This document shows, one piece after another, positions 1-6,247 of a stretch of 51,825 nt of DNA. Source of the DNA: a virus. Location: IMG/VR virus record IMGVR_UViG_3300025425_000029, positions 1 through 51,825 of that record, one strand, 5' to 3'. The position numbers were made by a program, and so were the translations under genes. The notes under the pieces were generated by a model, which saw nothing but the letters and a program-made list of their open reading frames with translations, did no database searches and was not told where the DNA came from. Each line of letters begins with the position of its first letter. The first letter of the stretch is position 1.

Positions 1-920
1 TAGGCATTGATAACGGTATCGGAGGTGTAGAAGGTAATGTTCCAGATGGAGTTACTTATCATCAGGGAGATATCCTAAATACAGAATTATTAAAAGAGTA
101 TATGTACGGTTGCGACGTAGTTTTTCATGCAGCTGCCTTGCCCTATGAAGGGTTAAGTGTTTTCTCCCCTACAGTAACAGCAACTAGTATCGTATCTGGT
201 ACGTTATCTACTGCAATTGCGGCACTTCATAATAAAGTACATTTATTTATTAATTGTAGCTCTATGGCTAGATATGGGGATCAAGTCCCGCCATTTACTG
301 AGGATATGCCTACTAAACCTGTAGATCCTTATGGTCTAGCTAAAGTCCAAGCAGAAGAACATCTAGCTATGCTTTCTGATATACACGGGTTAAACTATGT
401 TACCTTAGTACCTCATAACGTAATTGGAGTAGGTCAGAGATATTTTGATCCGTTTAGAAACGTCGCAGGTATTATGATTAATAGAACTTTACAAGGTAAA
501 CGAATAATCGTATATGGTGATGGTACACAGAAGCGTTCTTTTTCAGACGTTACTGATTGTATCCGAGCAGTAGAGCAAATTATACTATCAGATAGAGACT
601 TATGTGGCGAAGTATTTAATATTGGCCCAGAAGACAACGAGCTATCAATTCTCGATCTAGCTAAGCTAGTAAGCTACAAATGCAAGAAAGACTTAAATTT
701 AGAGTTCTTTAAGGGAAGACCTAGAGAAGTTAAAAATGCCTATTGTTCTAGTGAGAAAATAACTAACCAGTTTAACTATAGCGCTGATACACCTATCACT
801 GATACTATTGAAAATATGGTACAATGGATTAAACCTCAAGTAAGGGCTTTTGAGTACCATTTACCTCTAGAATTAATTACAGAGGAAACTCCACGGACAT
901 GGGTAGAGCAAAAGATATGA
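1..920 (+). CDS. NAD-dependent sugar epimerase/dehydratase (5'-truncated)
   Basis: This is the C-terminal part of an extended short-chain dehydrogenase/reductase of the UDP-glucose 4-epimerase type, which would change the sugar of a nucleotide-sugar using bound NAD(P). The reading frame is open from position 3 to the window edge, so the true start and the N-terminal GxxGxxG motif lie outside. Seen: GDIL and the HAAALP segment after the Rossmann strands, a catalytic serine in INCSSMARYG, the YxxxK pair in YGLAK, and a late YGDGTQKRSFSDV segment typical of the family. It overlaps the next glycosyltransferase by 4 bases (ATGA), which suggests one operon making and transferring sugars. The exact substrate cannot be read. 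Confidence 0.85.
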   Translation, partial: GIDNGIGGVEGNVPDGVTYHQGDILNTELLKEYMYGCDVVFHAAALPYEGLSVFSPTVTATSIVSGTLSTAIAALHNKVHLFINCSSMARYGDQVPPFTEDMPTKPVDPYGLAKVQAEEHLAMLSDIHGLNYVTLVPHNVIGVGQRYFDPFRNVAGIMINRTLQGKRIIVYGDGTQKRSFSDVTDCIRAVEQIILSDRDLCGEVFNIGPEDNELSILDLAKLVSYKCKKDLNLEFFKGRPREVKNAYCSSEKITNQFNYSADTPITDTIENMVQWIKPQVRAFEYHLPLELITEETPRTWVEQKI

Positions 921-1660
921 CAGTACAAATAATAACCCCTTATGTAGATGATGCCGAAATACAGCAACATATGGATTTATATTGGGATCTAGACGTTTAT
1001 TATGAAAAAGATGAGGCAGGTATTGGCTCAGATCTAATGTTTCAAAAGATGTGGAATCGTTTTCCTGATAAGGATATTTTCATTCTACATGCAGATATGT
1101 ACCCCTATCAAGACAACTGGTTAGAAGATGTGAAAAAACATGTAGAAAAATACCCAGAAGCTGGTATGTTTGGTTGTTTACTTCTATATCCTGCAAAGAA
1201 TAAGGAAGAAAAACACTATATTCAGTGCGCTGGTGGTAAATTTACAGATAATAAGCCTGATCATTATGGTAGTGGTATTATAATTGAAACTGGACAAACA
1301 TTTAAAAAAGATTTAGAGGTTGATGAGGGTCAATATAACAACGTCAGAGAAGTAGCATGGACTACCTTTGGCGGATGCTATATTAGACGATCTTTTATTG
1401 ATATTGTGGGTAACTTTAGCGCTGACTATGAGTGGACTTATAATAGGGATGTAGATTACTGCTTAAAAGGCAGAGAGCAAGGACAGAAAATTTATCAAGT
1501 TCCTGTCAGACTTTTTCACCACGAATCTAAAGATAATAAGCGTATAAAAGCAAATAACCCTACTAAAGCTGCAATGGAAATGCGGAATCTACAAAGATTG
1601 CAGGCCAAATGGGCAAACACAAACTTTTATAAAAATCTGGACAAACAGATAAAATCTTAG
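917..1660 (+). CDS. Glycosyltransferase family 2-like protein
   Basis: Probable GT-A fold glycosyltransferase. The middle carries a DxD-like metal site in the LHADMY segment, and the C-terminal half has the GT2 pattern: a GGCYIRRS strand, then YNRDVDYCLKGREQG and a late LFHHES histidine segment. I prefer the start at 917 because its ATG overlaps the preceding stop codon as ATGA; an in-frame ATG at 899 would add six residues inside the upstream gene. No membrane segment or signal peptide is visible, so it should act in the cytoplasm, perhaps on phage structural proteins, on DNA, or on a host-surface precursor. Donor and acceptor are unknown. Confidence 0.75.
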   Translation: MTVQIITPYVDDAEIQQHMDLYWDLDVYYEKDEAGIGSDLMFQKMWNRFPDKDIFILHADMYPYQDNWLEDVKKHVEKYPEAGMFGCLLLYPAKNKEEKHYIQCAGGKFTDNKPDHYGSGIIIETGQTFKKDLEVDEGQYNNVREVAWTTFGGCYIRRSFIDIVGNFSADYEWTYNRDVDYCLKGREQGQKIYQVPVRLFHHESKDNKRIKANNPTKAAMEMRNLQRLQAKWANTNFYKNLDKQIKS

Positions 1661-1666
1661 TATAAT
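1638..1666 (+). promoter_or_regulatory. Sigma-70-like promoter before the methyltransferase-like gene
   Basis: TGGACA at 1638-1643 and TATAAT at 1661-1666 are separated by exactly 17 bases: five of six matches at -35 and a perfect -10. The expected transcription start is near 1673, only a few bases before the first possible ATG at 1678. That favours the second ATG at 1693 as the translation start. The promoter lies over the end of the upstream glycosyltransferase gene. Confidence 0.65.
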
Positions 1667-1692
1667 AATATATAGAAATGAAAGAAGAACAC

Positions 1693-2400
1693 ATGAAAAT
1701 TGATGACAAATTTGTAAAAGCTTGCTTAGAGCTTTCAGATAACGAACACTCTAAAGTAGGGGAGCACGAAAAAAGATTATTTGGTATGAGCTCTCTGCGC
1801 CAGCGGTGCTTACTTAATAACCTATGCTCCTTGCCTGACTCAAAATATTTAGAGATCGGCGCGTATAAGGGAGCTAGCTTAATTGCAGCTGTTTATAGGA
1901 ATAAACTAAAGAATGCATATGCTGTTGAGAATTATTCATATGATGAGCGAGAACCGCAAAAGAGAGCACCAAAAGGCTTTATCTGGGACAATATGAAAAG
2001 TCAGTTAGCAGATAATATTAGTAGATATGCTAACTCGGACTCAGGTATTAATACAAAAAGTATTGAGGTAATCGAAGAGGATTGGTTAAAAGTTGACTGG
2101 TCTAAATATGCAGATATAGATGTGTGTTTCTTTGACATTACCCCTCTTAGTACAAACAGCTATAATCAGTTTTTTGAGTTAGTATACCCAGCACTAAGCA
2201 AACAATCAGTAGTAGTATTTTCTAGCTACTCTGACGAGCAGCATTCGCAAGATTTAGATGAGGCTATACTAAAGAATAAAGATAAATTCTATACAACCTC
2301 TAGTAACCAGCGTATTTCTGGAAGTCTTAGTGACTCTACACAATACCATTCAGGCATACTAATTTTAACTTTACAGAAAAAGGTAACTAATGAAAAGTAA
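1693..2400 (+). CDS. Class I SAM-dependent methyltransferase-like protein
   Basis: The N-terminal third contains YLEIGAYKGASL, a good match to motif I of Rossmann-fold class I methyltransferases, followed by an acidic AVENYS strand end and later a DVCFFDIT strand resembling motif IV. It looks like the FkbM/TylF-type proteins often found in sugar cassettes, but no family assignment can be proven by eye. The start at 1693 is chosen because AAAGAAGAA sits just upstream and the promoter at 1638-1666 would leave almost no leader for the in-frame ATG at 1678. It overlaps the next gene by 11 bases. The substrate may be a sugar or a small molecule in the same cassette. Confidence 0.55.
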   Translation: MKIDDKFVKACLELSDNEHSKVGEHEKRLFGMSSLRQRCLLNNLCSLPDSKYLEIGAYKGASLIAAVYRNKLKNAYAVENYSYDEREPQKRAPKGFIWDNMKSQLADNISRYANSDSGINTKSIEVIEEDWLKVDWSKYADIDVCFFDITPLSTNSYNQFFELVYPALSKQSVVVFSSYSDEQHSQDLDEAILKNKDKFYTTSSNQRISGSLSDSTQYHSGILILTLQKKVTNEK

Positions 2401-3220
2401 AACAGCAATTAGCTTAATAAGCTACGATGCTAAGTACTTAGCTTCTAGTATTGCATGTTATTATAACTACGTAGACGAGATAGTTTTAGGTTTAGATAGC
2501 TCTAGAATTAGTTGGAGTAATAAACCGTTCTCGTTCGATGAAGATGCTTTGTGGAAAGAGCTACAAGTAATAGACGGTGATAATAAGATTAGTATAGTTG
2601 AAGGCAACTTTCATCAATCTGAAATAGCTATAGAGAACGATAACTACGAGAGAAATTTTCTTAAGGACCATGCAACTAACGACTGGATCATAAGTATTGA
2701 TGCAGATGAGCAATTACTTAATGCTAAAGAGTTTTTTGTAGATTTTTGCCCCTTAGCTGAAAAATACTACACTAAGGCCGACTTATGTATGACTTGGGCT
2801 ACGCCATATAAAGAAATAGGAGACACTACTCTTGTTATCGCAAATGACAATACAGGAGTGTTCTTAGGCGAAAACCAAGGAGTTATGACATCTAAAGATA
2901 GCGTCTATACATATGCTAGATGGACCAATAAAAGTGCAGCAGGAGCTAACCGACTTCGGTCTCCTTTAGTAGCCCTTCATTGGAGCCTATGTAGAAACAA
3001 GGATGACTTATATGAAAAAATTAATAATATAGGACATTCAGATCTTGTTGAGCAAGACCCTTTCTATCAGATATGGTCAGATACTACTTTAGATAATTAC
3101 CAGAATATGAGGAACTTTAAGTCCTCTGGCCTAGGTGAAGCACAATGGCCTCAACTAGTTGCTGTACCCTCTGTTGATGTAGAAGCCTATGTTAGAGAAA
3201 CTATGAAAGGTTTTTATTAA
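2390..3220 (+). CDS. Glycosyltransferase 2-like protein
   Basis: The N-terminus (TAISLISYDAKYLASSIACY) followed by a VDEIVLGLDSS strand is the start of a GT-A fold, and a clear DxD-type motif appears in WIISIDADEQLL near residue 103. The C-terminal part contains an ALHWSLCR segment that could supply the late histidine. This resembles the SPBc2-type and other short phage and bacterial GT2 enzymes that glycosylate cell-surface or virion components. It overlaps its neighbours (11 bases upstream, one base downstream), as expected for translational coupling. The sugar donor and acceptor cannot be deduced. Confidence 0.65.
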   Translation: MKSKTAISLISYDAKYLASSIACYYNYVDEIVLGLDSSRISWSNKPFSFDEDALWKELQVIDGDNKISIVEGNFHQSEIAIENDNYERNFLKDHATNDWIISIDADEQLLNAKEFFVDFCPLAEKYYTKADLCMTWATPYKEIGDTTLVIANDNTGVFLGENQGVMTSKDSVYTYARWTNKSAAGANRLRSPLVALHWSLCRNKDDLYEKINNIGHSDLVEQDPFYQIWSDTTLDNYQNMRNFKSSGLGEAQWPQLVAVPSVDVEAYVRETMKGFY

Positions 3221-4380
3221 TGAGAATTAACTTTATTGGTAAGTTTTACGATAACCACTCTCTAAGCATTGTTAATAGAAATTTAGTGCTAGAGCTAGCA
3301 AAGATAGCATCGGTTACTATTGTAGCTTTAGACAGTTTTAATCCAGATGCTAAGATACCTAAAGATACAGTAGCTATACTTAAAGAGTTAGAAAAAGTAG
3401 AGTATGAAGCAATTCCTGACGTTGAAATTAGGCATAGCTACCCTCCTATTTGGAAATGGCCGCAACATAAAGAAACTAAAGTTATATACATCCAACCTTG
3501 GGAATACCCTAAAGTACCTTTTGAATGGCAGTATAAATTTGAAACTTTTGCAGACGGCTTAATTGTACCAAGTAATTATATTAAAACCATTTTTGAAAAT
3601 GGAGGGTTAAATCCCTATAAAATAGAAGTAGCTCCAAACGGAATCAATACTAACATATTCAACAATAAAAAAGGCGGTGACGTTTCAAAATTTGGTATTG
3701 ATAAAGATAAATTCAACTTTGTGTATGTTGGTAACTCACAATGGAGAAAAGGTTTGGAGATACTATTAAATCAGTGGCCTAGATGTTTTAAAAAAGCAGA
3801 CAATGCTAGGTTAATTATCAAAGATAGCCCAAGCATCTACGGTAAAACTAATCTGCTAAGTGAACTATTAAAAATACAACATATTACAGGTTGTGCAGAA
3901 ATTATATATATTGATGATAATCTATCAGATATAGAAATGGCTGATATATATAAAGCTTCTAAAGTTGTAGTACATCCTTATAGAGCAGAAGGGTTTGGTA
4001 TGCATATACAAGAAGCAATGGCTTGTGGGAATGTACCTATCGTGTCTGCAAATGGCCCTACAGAAGACTTTATTCCTAAGGATGTAGGTTTGAGAATTAA
4101 CGTAACCCCACAAGCGGTAGACATTACAGATAGAGATATCTTTGCTACTAAAGCAGGGGATGCAATGTCTTTAATGAGCTCACATACCTTTATAAATGAG
4201 CCTGATGCGGGTCAGTTTGGTAATTTAATGGCTGCTTTATACCATGACCATAACTTTAAAAATAGTAGTGATAGGGTTAAGAGTATGGTATTTGGTAATA
4301 CTTGGGAGACTATAGCTACACAAATTCTTAGTTTTACTCAAAATATTAATAGTAGTGATAAAGTAGCGAGGAACGTATAA
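3220..4380 (+). CDS. Glycosyltransferase family 4/1-like protein
   Basis: GT-B fold transferase of about 386 residues. The C-terminal half has the family hallmarks: VAPNGINTNIFN at the domain linker, FVYVGNSQWRKGLEIL at the start of the nucleotide-sugar domain, and VVHPYRAEGFGMHIQEAMA, which holds the EGFG and E-x7-E donor-binding signature of GT4 enzymes. No signal peptide is seen. It follows the GT2-like gene with a one-base overlap and is the last gene of the sugar cassette. The reaction is transfer from an activated sugar, but neither sugar nor acceptor can be named. Confidence 0.8.
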   Translation: MRINFIGKFYDNHSLSIVNRNLVLELAKIASVTIVALDSFNPDAKIPKDTVAILKELEKVEYEAIPDVEIRHSYPPIWKWPQHKETKVIYIQPWEYPKVPFEWQYKFETFADGLIVPSNYIKTIFENGGLNPYKIEVAPNGINTNIFNNKKGGDVSKFGIDKDKFNFVYVGNSQWRKGLEILLNQWPRCFKKADNARLIIKDSPSIYGKTNLLSELLKIQHITGCAEIIYIDDNLSDIEMADIYKASKVVVHPYRAEGFGMHIQEAMACGNVPIVSANGPTEDFIPKDVGLRINVTPQAVDITDRDIFATKAGDAMSLMSSHTFINEPDAGQFGNLMAALYHDHNFKNSSDRVKSMVFGNTWETIATQILSFTQNINSSDKVARNV

Positions 4381-4445
4381 TGTTTACACCATCATCTTAT
4401 ATATCAGAAACAGAGGTCCGAGAGTGGGCTAAGATCAATGAATGA
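4380..4445 (+). CDS. Possible 21-residue coupled small ORF
   Basis: A 21-codon ORF starts at a TAATG overlap with the glycosyltransferase stop and ends by overlapping the start of the PC4-like gene. GAGGA lies about eight bases upstream of its ATG. Its peptide contains SETEVREWAKIN. No function is recognised; it may be a real micro-protein or only a leader that couples translation of the sugar cassette to the PC4-like gene. Support is limited to the ribosome-binding site and the two overlaps. Confidence 0.35.
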   Translation: MFTPSSYISETEVREWAKINE

Positions 4446-4710
4446 CGATATTGATTTTGGTTGCGCTTTCCATAAGAAAAATGGAAATGCAGTAAAAGTA
4501 ACAGTCAACACCTTTAGGGGTGTTGACTATTTGCATATTAGAGAGTATATGTTAGACGGAGATACAGGAAAATGGGTTCCGACAAAGTCGGGTTTCTCAA
4601 TGCCCCCTGATGAAGTCTCCTCTTTATTACCTCTGTTAGAAGATGTAGCTGAATACGCTGCTTTAAAGTATCAGTGGGATAATCAATTAGAATTGGATTT
4701 GGAAGAATAA
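4438..4710 (+). CDS. PC4/YdbC-like ssDNA-binding protein
   Basis: The 90-residue protein fits the transcriptional coactivator p15 (PC4) fold, a small beta-sheet plus helix that binds single-stranded DNA as a dimer. Seen: strand VKVTVNTFRG, the family core VDYLHIREYM, a KWVPTKSGFSM segment matching the usual PTkKGisL block, and a C-terminal amphipathic helix with LLPLLEDVAEYAAL. The acidic tail (LELDLEE) is also seen in several ssDNA-binding proteins. In phages such proteins may act in transcription switching, replication or recombination; which applies here is unknown. It has a one-base overlap with the following HTH gene. Confidence 0.7.
   Translation: MNDDIDFGCAFHKKNGNAVKVTVNTFRGVDYLHIREYMLDGDTGKWVPTKSGFSMPPDEVSSLLPLLEDVAEYAALKYQWDNQLELDLEE
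4503..4528 (+). other. Perfect 10-bp hairpin inside the PC4-like gene
   Basis: AGTCAACACC (4503-4512) pairs perfectly with GGTGTTGACT (4519-4528) around a six-base loop. It lies in the first third of the coding sequence and is not followed by a T-run, so it is not a simple terminator. It may be an mRNA processing or stability element. Confidence 0.55.
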
Positions 4711-5027
4711 TGAGTCAGAAGACATGGACAGAAGAGCAAGAACAAGATCTCATACGTATGTATAGAGCAGATGACGAAAAAGATGTTCACGCATTAGCTA
4801 AACATTTTGGTAAAGGGTATAGGAGTGTTATTAGTAAATTAGTACAATTACGAGTATACATTAAACCAGAAATAAATAAAGACGATAAGGGTATGACTGT
4901 TAAAGTTATGCTTAGAGAGCTAGAAACAACTCTAAAGATTGAGATAGAAGGTACTAATCTCAATAAAAAAGAAAATTTAACCAAAGTAGTATTAGCATTA
5001 AGGGAAACGTTAAAAAATGGAAGATAA
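4710..5027 (+). CDS. Small DNA-binding protein with one Myb/HTH-like repeat
   Basis: Residues about 5-52 form a Myb/SANT or GcrA-like helix-turn-helix: WTEEQEQDLIRMY, then LAKHFGKGYRSVISKLVQL and the trailing VYIKP. The same repeat pattern (Y/W-T-x-E...R-S-V-x-x-K-L-x-x-L) occurs four times in the protein at 8116-8808, so the two are probably related. The C-terminal half, with LRELETTLKIEIEG, is a short lysine-rich alpha/beta segment with no recognised match. It probably binds double-stranded DNA; target and role are unknown. It overlaps the next gene by 11 bases. Confidence 0.5.
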   Translation: MSQKTWTEEQEQDLIRMYRADDEKDVHALAKHFGKGYRSVISKLVQLRVYIKPEINKDDKGMTVKVMLRELETTLKIEIEGTNLNKKENLTKVVLALRETLKNGR

Positions 5028-5433
5028 GCCAGCTTCAAAAACAGGCGCTCGACGAGACGCTCTAAATATGCCTTATATGAAACAACTACCTCTAGAAGCG
5101 TTAGCTGCCGCAGCAGCATCTTTTGAGTATGGAGCACAGAAATACTCAGATAGAAACTGGGAAAAAGGATTACCTTGGCAGCAACAAATTGATTCATTAA
5201 AAAGACATATTGATGATTTTGAAAGACGGGAAGATATAGATGACGGAGCTGATGGTTCTGATCTTCCTCAAGTATGTATGATTATGGCTTCTGCAATGAT
5301 GCTTGCTACATCTTATATGCGTAATATTGGTGAAGATGATAGGTTGCCCGCCCCAGCTGGTGAATCTTTTTCTTCTAAGGATTGCTCTCGATGGATGAAA
5401 AAACATTTAGACGAGTGTAGGCTTAACAAGTAA
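5017..5433 (+). CDS. dATP/dGTP diphosphohydrolase-like (DUF5664) protein
   Basis: The N-terminal 100 residues fit the DUF5664 family, annotated as dATP/dGTP diphosphohydrolase N-terminal domain, an all-alpha relative of MazG: LPLEALAAAAASFEYGAQKY, then DRNWEKGLPWQQQ, a second helix with LKRHIDDFERRED, and an acidic turn with SDLPQVCMIMASAM. It would hydrolyse purine deoxynucleotides and so shape the dNTP pool. The usual E/D metal ligands of the helices can be seen but not assigned with certainty. A related fold occurs in phages with 2-aminoadenine DNA, but no PurZ partner is present in this window. Start chosen at the ATG overlapping the upstream gene. Confidence 0.65.
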   Translation: MEDKPASKTGARRDALNMPYMKQLPLEALAAAAASFEYGAQKYSDRNWEKGLPWQQQIDSLKRHIDDFERREDIDDGADGSDLPQVCMIMASAMMLATSYMRNIGEDDRLPAPAGESFSSKDCSRWMKKHLDECRLNK

Positions 5434-5441
5434 TATTTTAC

Positions 5442-5470
5442 TTTCCTAATGGTTAATTCTATAGTATTAT
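5442..5470 (+). promoter_or_regulatory. Promoter of the TT(G/T)CCTAATG family
   Basis: TTTCCT (5442-5447), 17 bases, TATTAT (5465-5470). The interior AATGGTTAAT and the downstream TAAAGATAGAAAAGG are almost repeated at the promoter upstream of the exonuclease gene (28366-28411), which suggests a conserved phage control element rather than chance. Confidence 0.5.
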
Positions 5471-5494
5471 TAAAGATAGAAAAGGATTATACAT

Positions 5495-5665
5495 ATGAGT
5501 ACTCAAGTAGACAAGCTATTTAAGCGTCTTAATGAAACGGGAGGTAAAATTAGTGTTACTCTAGCTCCTGGAGCAAAACCAACAGCAGAACAAGTAGCCG
5601 AACAGCTAAATAAATTTTTTGACGAAATGGAAAAAGGAACTCTTGAGGTAGTATATGATGACTGA
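5495..5665 (+). CDS. Unknown 56-residue protein
   Basis: A small ORF with a clear AAAGGA ribosome-binding site 8 bases before its ATG and a promoter just upstream. The peptide starts MSTQVDKLFKRL, has a central GGKISVTLAPGAKPT strand-turn, then an amphipathic helix with AEQVAEQLNKFFDEMEKG and an acidic end. It overlaps the start of the next gene by 11 bases, supporting real translation. It resembles no family I can name; it could be a small regulator or inhibitor made early. Confidence 0.6.
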   Translation: MSTQVDKLFKRLNETGGKISVTLAPGAKPTAEQVAEQLNKFFDEMEKGTLEVVYDD

Positions 5666-5903
5666 GCAGCTTAAAGAAGATGTAATAGTTGTGTGGGATA
5701 GTGAAGGAAAATATTTTCAGACTTGGACTAGTTCCTACACAGGCGATGGTATAGCACACGGTAAGCAGATAGCCGAAACAATAGGTGGAAGCTATCAAGT
5801 TGTTTTTGTTCCTAACTTAGCGTCACAAATTAAAGAAGTTCATGATACTATTAGTAATTTACCTATTGGTATGCAGAAACAGCTTGTCGAATATTTTAGT
5901 TAA
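5655..5903 (+). CDS. Unknown 82-residue protein
   Basis: Starts with two adjacent ATGs (5655 and 5658) preceded by GAGG. The protein begins MMTEQLKEDVIVVWDSEGKY and has a strand-rich N-terminal half (VVWD, KYFQTW) followed by helical segments with AHGKQIAETIGG and a C-terminal helix ending in QKQLVEYFS. No catalytic motif, signal peptide or membrane segment is visible. It sits in a tightly packed run of small early-type genes, each overlapping or abutting the next. Function not recognised. Confidence 0.6.
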   Translation: MMTEQLKEDVIVVWDSEGKYFQTWTSSYTGDGIAHGKQIAETIGGSYQVVFVPNLASQIKEVHDTISNLPIGMQKQLVEYFS

Positions 5904-5916
5904 AAGGAATACAATA

Positions 5917-6051
5917 ATGTTGACTTTAATTGTCGCTATGCTCTACGCTAAACTTGGGTATAATTCACATGCTGATGTGGGTGGGTGGCTATTTTTTGCT
6001 ATAGCAGGGGATGTATTAATTATGCAATCAGTGTTTGAGTTCTTATCGTAA
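5917..6051 (+). CDS. Small 44-residue membrane protein
   Basis: The ATG at 5917 has an AAAAGGAA ribosome-binding site and gives a 44-residue protein with two hydrophobic stretches (MLTLIVAMLYA and GGWLFFAIAGDVLIM) separated by a short polar loop (YNSHADV). It could form a helical hairpin in the inner membrane. A longer in-frame start at 5842 would run through the upstream gene and is unlikely. No family is recognised; possible roles include superinfection exclusion or an accessory lysis or membrane function, but this is guesswork from shape alone. Confidence 0.5.
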   Translation: MLTLIVAMLYAKLGYNSHADVGGWLFFAIAGDVLIMQSVFEFLS

Positions 6052-6052
6052 T

Positions 6053-6247
6053 ATGTTTAATTCCTCAAAGCAATCTATGTATACTATTGTAAAAGAGTTT
6101 GGGCCTATAGATCTACCTACCTTACTTAAAGTAATAGAGTGTAAATACGGAGCAGAAAAATCCGTATCAGCATATCTTGACTTAGTTGTAGAAAAAGAAC
6201 TTGATGTAAACCTTGATGGAAGAGTTGTCCTATATAATGACGTATAA
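6053..6247 (+). CDS. Unknown 64-residue protein, possibly winged-helix-like
   Basis: The ATG at 6053 follows the upstream stop by one base; an alternative TTG at 6035 lies inside that gene. The sequence has helix-rich segments (SMYTIVKEFGPIDLPTLLKV and EKSVSAYLDLVVEKELD) ending in a strand pair (VNLDGRVVLYNDV), an arrangement resembling a small winged helix. It overlaps the DNA ligase start by 11 bases, so the two are probably co-translated. No function can be named. Confidence 0.5.
   Translation: MFNSSKQSMYTIVKEFGPIDLPTLLKVIECKYGAEKSVSAYLDLVVEKELDVNLDGRVVLYNDV

Noticed and set aside
2429-2442. 14-base palindrome GCTAAGTACTTAGC
   Set aside because: Lies in coding sequence with AT-rich surroundings; a single short palindrome without further copies is weak evidence for an operator.
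5017-5433. Evidence for a 2-aminoadenine (Z) genome because of a MazZ-like protein
   Set aside because: No PurZ-like or DatZ-like gene is visible in this window; the DUF5664 family also occurs in ordinary phages.
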